64,000 nucleotides of DNA, taken from JBBSHE01 sp038253325 (GTDB lineage: Bacteria; Actinomycetota; Actinomycetes; Propionibacteriales; Nocardioidaceae). Under the pieces are notes generated by a model, which did no database searches, had not been told where the DNA came from, and saw only the letters and a list, made by a program, of their open reading frames with translations. The translations under genes and the position numbers were made by a program. This document shows positions 16,926-25,674 of this stretch, one piece after another. The stretch covers positions 3,449-67,448 of the forward strand of contig JBBSHE010000013.1 in assembly GCA_038253325.1 (NCBI GenBank), in the 5' to 3' direction. Within the stretch, counting starts at the first letter, position 1. Every line of letters starts with the position of its first letter.

Positions 16926-17636
16926 CTAGCCGGTGTGCCCGACCAGCGACCCGATCCCGTACGTGATGGCCATCGCGATCAACCCGCCGACCACGTTGCG
17001 CCCGATCGCTCGTCCGGGCGGCGAGCTGCCGATCCGGGCACTCGCGACACCGGTCAGGACAAGCGCAACAACAACCGAGACGGCCGTAACCGGCACCCGA
17101 GCGCTGCTGGGTGGCAGCGCGATGGCGAGCAGCGGCAGCAACGCACCGACGGTGAAGGAGACGAGCGAGGCGAGCGCTGCGTGCCACGGGTTGGTGAGCT
17201 CCTCGAGGTCGATGTGTAACTCGGCCTCTGCGTGTGCACCCAGTGCGTCGTGCTCCGTCAGCTGCCGCGCCACCTCGTCCGCGAGTTGCGCAGTGAGTCC
17301 TTTGCCCACGTAGATCTCGGTCAGCTCGGCGAGCTCCTCCTCGGGCATCTCGCGTAACTCCCGCTTCTCCTGGGCAATCAGTGCCTCTTCGGTGTCACGC
17401 TGGGTGCTGACCGACACGTACTCCCCGACCGACATGCTCAACGCACCTGCCGTCAGCCCGGCGACACCGGCCGTGACGATCGTCTTGAGGTGGCTGGTCG
17501 CGCCGGCGACACCGAGGACGATGCCGGCCACGGATACGATGCCGTCATTGGCTCCGAGGACGCCGGCCCGCAGCCAGTTCAGCCGGCTGGCGAAGTCGAC
17601 TTCGTGCGGCTCGGCGTGTTCGGACACGAGGTGCAC
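16926..17636 (-). CDS. VIT1/CCC1-family membrane transporter
   Basis: 236 residues from the GTG at 17636, one base after the stop of the M23 remnant; a GTG at 17654 would overlap that stop. Family features are WLRAGVLGANDGIVSVAGIVLGVAGA near the start, an acidic cytoplasmic segment (EKRELREMPEEELAELTEIY) that in VIT proteins binds metal, and three C-terminal hydrophobic segments. Homologues move Fe2+ or Mn2+ across membranes. It converges with the LOG gene across only 30 bases. Confidence 0.85.
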   Translation of the reverse strand: MHLVSEHAEPHEVDFASRLNWLRAGVLGANDGIVSVAGIVLGVAGATSHLKTIVTAGVAGLTAGALSMSVGEYVSVSTQRDTEEALIAQEKRELREMPEEELAELTEIYVGKGLTAQLADEVARQLTEHDALGAHAEAELHIDLEELTNPWHAALASLVSFTVGALLPLLAIALPPSSARVPVTAVSVVVALVLTGVASARIGSSPPGRAIGRNVVGGLIAMAITYGIGSLVGHTG

Positions 17637-17637
17637 G

Positions 17638-18051
17638 CTATCGGGTCGTCTCACGAGACGGTGTCAGGTCCAGCAGCGACCGCGGGTTGGTCGCTTCCGC
17701 GTACGACGCAGCCGCCGGTCGTACCTCGAAATGGAGATGGCATCCGTCGGGTGCGCCGGCGTCACTGACCAGCGCGATCCGCTGATGCGGCTCGATCACG
17801 TCGCCAGCACGAACGAGGACGGTCCGGACATGTCCGATCACGATGTCGTACCTCTGGCCGGTCGTCCGGATTCGGAATGCCCACGGGCCGTACGCAGGCC
17901 CGAGGCGGCCACCGGACTCGGAGGCGACAACGGTTCCCCGGACCCCGGCGTACATCGGAGTGCCGCAGTTGAGTGCCATGTCAATACCGTCGTGGCCCGC
18001 CGACGTCGGTCGTCGCGACTGCGATGCGTGATTGGTGGTAACGGAAAATAA
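17638..18051 (-). pseudogene. M23 (LytM-like) peptidase remnant, 5' end lost
   Basis: The frame encodes a LytM core with HDGIDMALNCGTPMYA, containing the first zinc ligands His and Asp, and CHLHFEVRPA, the HxH ligand. The only possible start, ATG 17979, lies inside the motif and would drop the first His and Asp. Upstream of it there are 24 codons with no ATG, GTG, TTG or CTG, then an in-frame TGA at 18052-18054. There is no signal peptide. The 5' part seems to be missing next to a DUF222 gene. A sequencing error could mimic this. Confidence 0.7.
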
Positions 18052-18131
18052 TCAAGAAAGTTGTCCACATCCCAGCAAAACAAAGCGGTTTGACGGTCGG
18101 AGTGTCGGAGGCACCCTCTACCGTTTCGGGT

Positions 18132-19592
18132 ATGTCCAAGGCCTTGTCCATCCAGTTGAAACCGGTCCTCGACCGGCTCGGCGACGATGCGCCCTACGAG
18201 CTCGACCTGCGGACTGCGTTGCAGGCACTGGACGACGTCGTGATCGTGCAGGCGTTGGCAGAGTTCCATCAGCTGGAGCTGATTGCCCGGATCTGTGAGC
18301 TCAACGCCACCCTGACGGCTGACGAATCCCCCGTCATCCCCGGTGGTGAACGCCTCCGACGCTACGGAGGCGACGGGACACCACGAGTCCGGGAGTTCTG
18401 CATCGACACGATCGGCGTCCGGCTCGCGATGCCCACGCACCGGGCAGAGTTCCTCGTCACCGATGCGCTCGACCTCAAGTTCCGCCTGCCGTCCACGTGG
18501 GCCAGGCTGGCCACCGGCCGCGTCGACGTGTGGCGCGCGCGGAAGCTCGCCCAGGCAACCCATGATCTGAGCGCCGCCGCGGCCGCGATCGTCGATGCCA
18601 GGGTGGCCGACCTTCTCGATACGATCACTGGCCGCCGCCTCGACCAGATCATCGAAGCGGCGATCATCACCGCCGACCCTGAGGCCGCCGACTGTGCCAC
18701 CGAGGCCGTACGCGACTCGCGTCAGGTGACCGTCGAGCCGCACACGCGCTACGGCACCAAGGACATGTTCATCCGTGCCGATGCGGCCGACGTCCTCCGC
18801 TTCTCCGCGACCATCGACTTCATCGGTGACCTCTTGGGGCTGGACGGCGACACCGATCCCAAGTCCGTCCGCCGGTCGAAGGCCATCGGCGTCGTCGCCG
18901 ATCCCAACCAGGTCCTCGACCTGTACGCCCGCACCCGAGCCTCGAGCGACCGGACACCGAACGCCCGGATGCCGAGCCTGCCTGCACTGCCCGGCGTCCA
19001 GGCGGAGTTGTGCTTCGGGGTCGAAGCCGGCTCGGTTGCCGTCGACACCGATCTCGACCCGCCGCAGCAGCTCGGCTGGACCCGGCCGTAGCCGCGGCGG
19101 ACCGATCGGCTGTTCCCGACCGTCAAGCTCTACCTCCACCTCTCGGACGTCACTTTCACCGGCGCGACGGACGGCCCGGCGCGCCTCGAACGAGCCGGTG
19201 TCCTCACCGCTCGGCAGGCGCGTGACATCCTCGGCTACAACCGGGTCGTCATCCAACCGGTGATCGACCTCAACGACATGCCGATCGCCGACGGGTACGA
19301 AGTCACCGGCCGATTATGCCAGGCCGACTTCCTCAAGTCGGCCGGAACATGCCCCTTCCCCTATTGCGACCGCCTGTCGCCCCACGCCCAGACCGACCAC
19401 ACGATCAGCTACCCCGAAGGGCCGACCGCACTCGGTAATCTCTCCTGCCCGGACACCGGTCATCATCGGGTGAAGACCCACAGCGACTGGCGGCTGCGCC
19501 AGCCGTTCCCCGGCATCTACGTCTGGAAGGATCCGTTCGGAGACATCTCCGTGGTCGACGGCCGCGGCACCCACCGGCACGCCGACCGCTGA
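18132..19592 (+). pseudogene. DUF222/HNH endonuclease (13E12 type) with internal stop
   Basis: The frame from ATG 18132 (MSKALSIQLKPVLDRLGDD) encodes a DUF222 region and stops at TAG 19089-19091 after GWTRP. The same frame then continues without shift for 167 codons to 19592, through LFPTVKLYLHLSD and an HNH domain (CPFPYCDRLSPHAQTDH, then NLSCPDTGHHRVKTHSDW). This is therefore one gene split by a single nonsense codon. 13E12-type DUF222/HNH genes are repeated in many actinobacteria and behave like repeats. Restart at ATG 19278 would give only the HNH part. Confidence 0.8.
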
Positions 19593-19618
19593 CCGCTGAC
19601 CTCCCAGCCGCCGTTCCT

Positions 19619-20110
19619 TCAGCGCAGCAGCTCCTCGAGCCGCTCGTACGAGTCCGAGGCTCCGCTTTCCATGCCGGACGCGATCATCCCGTCACGATCC
19701 TCAACTGACTGGAAGACGGAGACACCGCGTAGCAACGTGCCGCCGTCGACGTCTTCAAACGTTGCGGTCTCGAGACAGACATGTCCAGGCATGCCCTCGT
19801 ACTCGAACGTCTGGACGATCCGCTCACCGTCGACGATGTCATGGAACACACCGTGGAACCCATCTTCGTTACCGTCGGATTCCCGGAACACGAAACGCCA
19901 ACGACCGCCCGAGCGCGCCTCGAGCTCGTCAACGATCGCTTCGGTGTTGCGTGGTCCCCACCACTGCGGGATTGCATCGGGATCGATGAACGCCTTGAAG
20001 ATTCGGTCGCGCGAGATGTCGAACCGGCGCGTCAGCTCCATGGCATGCGAGTTGGCTTCGGCGGTAACGGTGAGCCGATGGCGGTCGCCCTGTGTGTTGG
20101 TCTCGGTCAT
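19619..20110 (-). CDS. AHSA1/SRPBCC-domain protein
   Basis: 163 residues from ATG 20110 (MTETNTQGDRHRLTVT). The Bet v1-like START fold is marked by LTRRFDISRDRIFKAFIDPDA, WWGP, and VFHDIVDGERIVQTFEYEG. Such proteins bind hydrophobic ligands; many are encoded directly after an ArsR-type repressor, as here, three bases downstream. The ligand is unknown. Confidence 0.83.
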   Translation of the reverse strand: MTETNTQGDRHRLTVTAEANSHAMELTRRFDISRDRIFKAFIDPDAIPQWWGPRNTEAIVDELEARSGGRWRFVFRESDGNEDGFHGVFHDIVDGERIVQTFEYEGMPGHVCLETATFEDVDGGTLLRGVSVFQSVEDRDGMIASGMESGASDSYERLEELLR

Positions 20111-20112
20111 CT

Positions 20113-20451
20113 TCAGCACTTTCCTTTGTCGGTTTGGGTGTTCTCGAGGTACTGCTCCAGTCGGTCGAACCGGTCCTCCGCACGACGTCGGTGAACCTCG
20201 ATCCAATCGATCGCGTCACCGAGCGGGCGCTCGGACAGCCGGCACGGCCGGGCCTGTGCCTTGCGTCCGCGAGTGACCAGTCCGGCGGCCTCGAGCACCG
20301 TGATGTGCTTCGAGACCGCCTGAAGGCTCATCGCGAACGGTTCGGCGAGCTCGTTGACGGTCGCCTCACCGACGACCGCGAGCTGCGCGAGTATCCCGCG
20401 CCGGGTCGGGTCTGCCAGTGCGGCAAAGGTGGAGCTGAGCTCATCAGGCAT
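20113..20451 (-). CDS. ArsR-family transcriptional repressor
   Basis: 112 residues. The winged helix region reads ADPTRRGILAQLAVVGEATVNELAEPF then SLQAVSKHITVLEAAGLV, with the wing VTRGRKAQARPCRLS. No metal-binding CXC motif is visible in the recognition helix, so it belongs with the ArsR/SdpR-like group paired with AHSA1 proteins rather than with metal sensors. The start is directly next to an AT-rich palindrome that is probably its operator. Confidence 0.87.
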   Translation of the reverse strand: MPDELSSTFAALADPTRRGILAQLAVVGEATVNELAEPFAMSLQAVSKHITVLEAAGLVTRGRKAQARPCRLSERPLGDAIDWIEVHRRRAEDRFDRLEQYLENTQTDKGKC

Positions 20452-20491
20452 CTATTCAACCCTTTAGTTGATTAACTACTTAGTTGAATAG
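20452..20491. promoter_or_regulatory. AT-rich nested palindrome, ArsR operator
   Basis: CTATTCAAC at 20452-20460 and GTTGAATAG at 20483-20491 are perfect 9-base inverted arms. Inside them TAGTT (20465-20469) and AACTA (20474-20478) form a second dyad, and TTAGTTGA occurs twice as a direct repeat (20464-20471 and 20480-20487), 16 bases apart. The block begins at the arsR start codon and is strikingly AT-rich for this genome. It most likely overlaps the promoter and serves autorepression. Confidence 0.75.
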
Positions 20492-20534
20492 TGGGCGCAT
20501 TGGGCCGAGCCTGTCAAGACCCCAGAGCTCCTCC

Positions 20535-21047
20535 TCAGCGCGGCGCACACTCGGCACACGCGGTCAGGTCCACAGAGACCCCTTGGCGTGGCGACACCTT
20601 CACCCATCGGCCCGTCACAGTGCCGAACGCCTGACGAGCCGGCGCCAGGTACCACACTCCCGACGGGACATGCGCGAACACGAAGCGACCGCCGGTACGG
20701 GTCGTCGTGGTCGCCACCCGATCTGCTGAAGCCGGCGCGGCGTCCGGAGCCGGCCCAGGGGCGGAGCGGAAGAGGCCGACCCGTTGTCCACCGAGCCCGT
20801 GCTGCGGTGCGCCCGGCCCGGCCGGGACCAGGTAGCGTCCGGTCACCACCGAGCCCGGGGCACCCCCTGCGACGACTGCCGATCCCGGTGGTCTGTTCGG
20901 ATTGGTCGTCGGCGTCGAGGACACCCGCGGCCCGTGACCGGACGGCGCGACCTCAAGGCCACAGCCGGTCAGGCCGATGCTGACCCCGACAGCCACCGAC
21001 AACACTGTGGCCGCGAGGAGATTCGTTCGAGTCGTTTTCGGGTCCAT
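20535..21047 (-). CDS. Small secreted lipoprotein
   Basis: 170 residues. A signal peptide (LLAATVLSVAVGVSIGL) ends in the lipobox LTGC with Cys29. After a Pro/Thr-rich linker there is a short beta-rich region (GGRFVFAHVPSGVWYLAPA) resembling the carboxypeptidase-regulatory/prealbumin-like fold, as in surface or matrix proteins. The last residues include a Cys pair (ACAEC). Function unknown. It follows the propeller protein gene in the same direction, with a hairpin between them. Confidence 0.65.
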   Translation of the reverse strand: MDPKTTRTNLLAATVLSVAVGVSIGLTGCGLEVAPSGHGPRVSSTPTTNPNRPPGSAVVAGGAPGSVVTGRYLVPAGPGAPQHGLGGQRVGLFRSAPGPAPDAAPASADRVATTTTRTGGRFVFAHVPSGVWYLAPARQAFGTVTGRWVKVSPRQGVSVDLTACAECAPR

Positions 21048-21060
21048 ACGGGTGGGACGC

Positions 21061-21094
21061 GCCCAGGCGCTCGACCGTTGCCGAATGCCTGGGC
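21061..21094 (-). terminator. Hairpin after the propeller gene
   Basis: GCCCAGGC and GCCTGGGC are perfect 8-base arms with an 18-base spacer, 36 bases after the stop of the large gene at 21130 and before the lipoprotein gene. There is no U-tract. It may terminate or attenuate transcription. Confidence 0.5.
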
Positions 21095-21129
21095 TTCACA
21101 TCAATCAGTTCCTCGGCCGCTTGCCGACG

Positions 21130-24012
21130 TCAGCCCACCCGCAGCTTCCAGAGGCTGCGGCCATGAGTCGCCGCGAACAGCTGCCTGCCGCCTGGGTCGA
21201 GCGTCAACCCGTAGGTGGCGACCATCGGCAACCCCTCCGTCGCGACCCAGCTGTGGCTGCCCATCGTCCTGGTCAGCACACCGAAGTCCGTCGAAACGAA
21301 CAGCGCCTTCGTGCTCGGGACATAGACGACGTCGGTGATGGGCTGGTCGCCGAGGTTGGCACTCAGGTCACGCACCCTGCCGGTGGACGTCTGCGGGTCC
21401 CAGTGCACCTCGTAGACGTGCCCACCCGGCGAGTACGCCGAGTAGCCCGAGTACGAGATGAACACGTGGTGGGAGTTCGCCGGGTCGATCGCGATGCCGG
21501 AGACGAACCGTTGCGGCAACCCCAGCGTCTGGTCAACCTGCTGGTAGGTCACCGCGTTCGGGTCGCTGGCGTTGGCGTTGGCCGAGAAGTAGACACCACC
21601 GAGGCGGGTCGCGGCCCACATCGTCCGGTCGTTGCTCGTAGCCCGTTCGACCGCGACGACGTAGTTGGAGGGGTTGCCACCAGACAGGTCGCCGGCGGCA
21701 CGGCCGAGCGGTTGCCAGTCACCGCACGGACGTGGCCGGTTCGCGTAGTCGCCGGTCAGCTCGTTGCAGTACTTGTCGAGGAACGCGCGGTGGCCGCCGT
21801 TGTCGGTCGTGCGCCAGACGTGCTGGAGCCCGTCGAACACCGTGCCGCCAACTCTCGGGTCAGCCGTGAGCGGGACGTAGAACGACGCTGCTTCACCCGA
21901 GTCCAGCAAGGGGTCACTGATCCAGTCCCATCCCGTGGGGCTACCACCATCGAAACTGACGTCGTGCTGCGGCGCGTAGTACGAGTGGTAGCGGATCCGT
22001 GCGTTGTCGGGGTTGAATCCCGACTGGCCACCATCACCTCCGACGGTCTCGGCGAAGCCGGCCGCCGCGTCGCTCTCCCACGTGCCGTTGTCCTGCGTAC
22101 CGGCCTGCACCACGGCACCGTTGTCGGTGACGCTGGCACTTTGGTACTGGAGCGTCTGAAGCCCCCGGTTGAGCGACGTGTTCTTGGTGGGGATCGCCTT
22201 GAGGAACTGCTTGCAGTCTCTCAGCAGCGCTCCGCTGAGCCCACGGGCGGCGCACTCGGACGTACGGTTCACGTACGGCGCGCGCTGCCTGACGACCCCG
22301 CCGTCCGATCCGGTGAAGAACGTCTGGACATCGCGTGTCGGTGCAAACACCAGCGCGTGGTGGTCTGGGTGCAAACCGTTCGGCTTCTGCTGTGCGTCAT
22401 TGGTCATGTCCGTGAAGTGGACCCCGGCGTCGGCAGAGCGGACCACCGCGCGACCGTTGGAGTTGCCCGGACCGCCGAAAACCAGCAGCTCGGCGTAGTT
22501 CATCGAACCGGACAAGAAGACCTGGTCGGGCTTTCCGGGTGGGCTCGAGACGACCATGTCGTACGAGCACTGGGCGTGGCAGAAGTTGTACGAACCGTAC
22601 CCGGGCGTGCCATCCTTCGGGCTGGACAGCAGCTTCCAGGTCGGGTTGGCCGCTGTCGCGTTGTCGCTACGCAGCAACGCGGAGGTGGTGTTGCCGAAGT
22701 ACGTCGCGTCACCGAGGTAGACGCGGGTCCTCCCGCTCGGCAGCGACGCCAGCGCGAACTCGACCCGGTTGGACAGGGATGTCGCCGGGTCACCGGGAGT
22801 CTTGATCGTGTAGATCTGTCTCCACTGACCGGAGCCGACGCGGCGGAAGAGTCCGTAGTCGAACATCGAAGCATAGACCGTCCCACGGTGGGTCCGGTCG
22901 TAGACGATCTTGGAGATCCCACCACGGAAATAGTCGCTCCCGGTCGGCGAGGTCGGGTCCACTGAGTCGGAGTCCTCGCTGAGACTGAGGTGCCAGGTCT
23001 GGCCGCCGTTGGTCGTCTCGTAGAGCCCGACCTTTGCCGAGCCAGGCGGCGTGAACCGGCCGCCGTTCGCCGACGACGAGCCGTGCCGGGCGACCGCGGT
23101 CCCGACGTAGATGTGCCGCCGGTCTCGTGGGTCGACGGCAATGCTGGAGATGGACCGGCTCACGGCGAAGTCGGATCCGCCGGCGAGGGTCGAGATGCGG
23201 TGGAATGTCCTGCCGCTGTTGGTCGACCGGTAGAGCCCGACGCCGGCCTCGGAGTCCCCGGATCCGTTGGGCTCGCCGGTTCCTACGTACAGGCCTCCGC
23301 GGGGAGACCGATACACGACACCGATCGCGGTCGACGGGATGTCGGAGCCGATCGAGAACCAGTGCGGCATTGCCGCCAACGCATCGGTTGTCTTCCACAG
23401 CCCGCCGCCGGCCGTACCCGCGTAAAGCACGCAGCGGGCGACCGTGCAGGACGTTCCGGGGAGCAGAGAGGTGACCCGGCCGGAGACGATTGCTCGAGTC
23501 CCGGTGTAGGTCGCCTCCTTCACCACGATGCCGCCGTTGGGTCCGATCGGCTTCCAGGTCTGCACCTGAGCCGTGCCCTGTGCCTTCATCAACAGCTGAC
23601 GGCCCGCGTCCGTTCCCGCACGAGCCCGTGCGCTCGCGAACGCCTGGGACGCGAGCTGCTGGCGGAGTGGCGCGATGTAGGCATGGGGGTACGCCCGCTG
23701 GTCGTACGCCTCCTGCGCCGGCCCGTTGACGATCTCGCCCGAGGCCTCACCGCCCTTTTGCTGATCGAGCTTCTCGGCGACGTACGCGAGCGGCAGCCGA
23801 TGGCTCGCCAGGCTCGGATACTTGTCCAGCGCCTTGGTCATCTGTCGAGATCCTTCGCGGATCCCAGCGTCATGCCGCTTGGAGGCTTCATGACGTTGCT
23901 GGGCCGGAGTGCCTCCCCGGCTGACGATCAGAAAGGCTCCGACGACGATGACCGCCGCGAGGAGTGCGACACCGGGAAGGATCCTCTTCCACAAACGGGT
24001 GCGACTGGGCAC
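21130..24012 (-). CDS. Secreted or anchored Asp-box (sialidase-like) beta-propeller protein
   Basis: 960 residues from a GTG at 24012. One N-terminal membrane segment (ILPGVALLAAVIVVGAFLIVS) is followed by an extracellular part with repeated Asp-box type motifs: STNSGRTFHRIS, TNGGQTWHLSL, SADAGVHFTDM and TTDNGGH. This is the VPS10/sortilin and glycosidase-like propeller architecture. Sialidase catalytic residues were not identified, so calling it an exo-sialidase would be unsafe. A surface binding or carbohydrate-related role is possible. Confidence 0.72.
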   Translation of the reverse strand: MPSRTRLWKRILPGVALLAAVIVVGAFLIVSRGGTPAQQRHEASKRHDAGIREGSRQMTKALDKYPSLASHRLPLAYVAEKLDQQKGGEASGEIVNGPAQEAYDQRAYPHAYIAPLRQQLASQAFASARARAGTDAGRQLLMKAQGTAQVQTWKPIGPNGGIVVKEATYTGTRAIVSGRVTSLLPGTSCTVARCVLYAGTAGGGLWKTTDALAAMPHWFSIGSDIPSTAIGVVYRSPRGGLYVGTGEPNGSGDSEAGVGLYRSTNSGRTFHRISTLAGGSDFAVSRSISSIAVDPRDRRHIYVGTAVARHGSSSANGGRFTPPGSAKVGLYETTNGGQTWHLSLSEDSDSVDPTSPTGSDYFRGGISKIVYDRTHRGTVYASMFDYGLFRRVGSGQWRQIYTIKTPGDPATSLSNRVEFALASLPSGRTRVYLGDATYFGNTTSALLRSDNATAANPTWKLLSSPKDGTPGYGSYNFCHAQCSYDMVVSSPPGKPDQVFLSGSMNYAELLVFGGPGNSNGRAVVRSADAGVHFTDMTNDAQQKPNGLHPDHHALVFAPTRDVQTFFTGSDGGVVRQRAPYVNRTSECAARGLSGALLRDCKQFLKAIPTKNTSLNRGLQTLQYQSASVTDNGAVVQAGTQDNGTWESDAAAGFAETVGGDGGQSGFNPDNARIRYHSYYAPQHDVSFDGGSPTGWDWISDPLLDSGEAASFYVPLTADPRVGGTVFDGLQHVWRTTDNGGHRAFLDKYCNELTGDYANRPRPCGDWQPLGRAAGDLSGGNPSNYVVAVERATSNDRTMWAATRLGGVYFSANANASDPNAVTYQQVDQTLGLPQRFVSGIAIDPANSHHVFISYSGYSAYSPGGHVYEVHWDPQTSTGRVRDLSANLGDQPITDVVYVPSTKALFVSTDFGVLTRTMGSHSWVATEGLPMVATYGLTLDPGGRQLFAATHGRSLWKLRVG

Positions 24013-24096
24013 GGTTTCTCCCTAACTCCGAGACATCGAGCGAGTCCGATCGGACTCCACGCTCATGATGAACCAAGGTTGGCCCGAGCGCCAGAC

Positions 24097-25005
24097 TTAT
24101 CCGGATTCAAGTCGCTTCAACTTCGTGTCGGCGGTGGCGCCGCGTCGACGGGCGGCTTGTAGCTCGCGGTCGGCCACGCTACGGGCGCGTCGGGCTGCGC
24201 TGAGGTCGCCGGCGGCGGCATCGGCCTCACTGCGGGCTTGGTCGAGCGCAGCCTCGAGCTCTCCGACCCGAGTCCGCAACTCGGCCACTCGCGCGGTGTG
24301 GGAGCTCACCGCTTGCTCTGCGTCGCCGAGCGCCCTTTCGGCCTCGGCGCGTCCGGCCTCAGCATCTCGAGCCGCCTCACGTGCCTTGTCGATGCGCACG
24401 CGGGCGCCGCCACCGTGGTCGCTGGTAACGGTACGGCTCCCGTTTGCGCGACGACCGCTGCGTGGGGGCTTGGCTGACCGGGCTGCGGTCGCCAGCACGA
24501 CAGCGCCGGCGAGGTCCACGGGGTCGAACCCGTTGGACGACAACGCGGTGACGAGGCGGCTCGTGCGAACCGCGTCGGCCGCGGCGGGATCGGCCACCGC
24601 GGCCTGGAGCGTGGCTTCGACCTCACGTGCGACGCTCTCGCTCACTGGGCGTCCGGCGTTGTCGGCCAGGACGCGTGCCTGCTGAGCGAGCTCGTCGACG
24701 AGCCTACGTCGCTGGCCGGACAGCGTGCGCAGCTGTTCGCCGTCCCGGTCCTCCTGAGCCACCCGCAGCGCTGCCCCCAGCTCGAACAGCTCCTGCAGCT
24801 GGTCGGTGTACTCGCGGCTGAGAACGTTGACGAGCCATGCGCTCCGCGTCGGACGCCGCCAGGTCTTGATCACCCTCGCGACATCTGGTTGGCCAGCACT
24901 GCGAGCCTCGGCTGCCTCGTGCTCGCGTGCCCCGGTGAACTCGTCGGGATCGAGCGCATACAGACGATCGGCGACTGCGACCAGCCCGAGATCATCGGTC
25001 ACCAT
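24097..25005 (-). CDS. Conserved coiled-coil protein of unknown function
   Basis: 302 residues. The N-terminal half has MVTDDLGLVAVADRLYALDPDEF and RRPTRSAWLVNVLSREY, probably helical. The C-terminal third, from about residue 205, is an Ala/Glu/Arg-rich coiled coil (AREAARDAEAGRAEAERALG and onward). No enzyme motif, membrane segment or signal peptide is visible. It follows the methyltransferase gene on the same strand and may be co-transcribed. I do not recognise a named function. Confidence 0.65.
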   Translation of the reverse strand: MVTDDLGLVAVADRLYALDPDEFTGAREHEAAEARSAGQPDVARVIKTWRRPTRSAWLVNVLSREYTDQLQELFELGAALRVAQEDRDGEQLRTLSGQRRRLVDELAQQARVLADNAGRPVSESVAREVEATLQAAVADPAAADAVRTSRLVTALSSNGFDPVDLAGAVVLATAARSAKPPRSGRRANGSRTVTSDHGGGARVRIDKAREAARDAEAGRAEAERALGDAEQAVSSHTARVAELRTRVGELEAALDQARSEADAAAGDLSAARRARSVADRELQAARRRGATADTKLKRLESG

Positions 25006-25062
25006 GATCCTTGCCTCCCACCGGCCGACTTGCCCAGCCTCTGCCCGAACGGGTCGACGACG

Positions 25063-25674
25063 TCACGTTCCACGCTCGAATGCGAGAACGGTGAACGTTG
25101 GATCAGCGGCGCCTTCGCGCCCTTGACCGATTCCGACGAATGTCACCTCACCCTTGACGACGAACCCGTACGTCTGTGCACGTGACGTCACCAGATCCCG
25201 CCGATCGGAACCGTCCTGGGTGGCGTACCCGTGCGAGGACGCCTTGTCGACGGTCGTCGCGAAGACACCACCGGAACACAGGACACGGGCGGCCTCCGCG
25301 ATGACGGGCTGGGAGTCGTCGAGCAGATGAAGCAGCCAGACGGCCATCACGGCGGTCACGCTGTGGTCGGCGAACGGCAGGTGTCGGGCGTCACCACGGA
25401 CGACCCGCCCGGGCAGTCGTTGCTGGGCGAGCGACAGCATGCCGTGCGACTGGTCGAGGACAAGAACCTCTCGACCCGTCTCGGCGACCGCGGCCGAGAC
25501 GATGCCGGTGCCGCCCGCAACGTCGACGACGAGACCATCACCTGCGAGCAGACTTGCGATGGCCGCGGCGGCCGCCCTCGCGCGCGGCTCACCGCCACGG
25601 GTCGCGTCGTACCAGGCCGCCTGCTCGTCGTAGTCCGGCATCGGCGGATGCGCCGGTCGTGCCCGCCCGGTCAT
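25063..25674 (-). CDS. Class I SAM-dependent methyltransferase
   Basis: 203 residues from ATG 25674, overlapping the rlmN stop by four bases (ATGA); ATG 25641 is an alternative. Motif I is VVDVAGGTGIVSAAV, the acidic residue after strand 2 is in VLVLDQS, and RHLPFADHSVTAVMAVWLLHLL corresponds to the methyltransferase 11 type. The substrate is unknown. Tight coupling to rlmN suggests co-expression. Confidence 0.8.
   Translation of the reverse strand: MTGRARPAHPPMPDYDEQAAWYDATRGGEPRARAAAAAIASLLAGDGLVVDVAGGTGIVSAAVAETGREVLVLDQSHGMLSLAQQRLPGRVVRGDARHLPFADHSVTAVMAVWLLHLLDDSQPVIAEAARVLCSGGVFATTVDKASSHGYATQDGSDRRDLVTSRAQTYGFVVKGEVTFVGIGQGREGAADPTFTVLAFERGT

Noticed and set aside
21130..24012. Calling the propeller protein a sialidase
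   Set aside because: Asp-box repeats alone do not show enzyme activity; the FRIP motif and catalytic Tyr/Glu pair were not seen.
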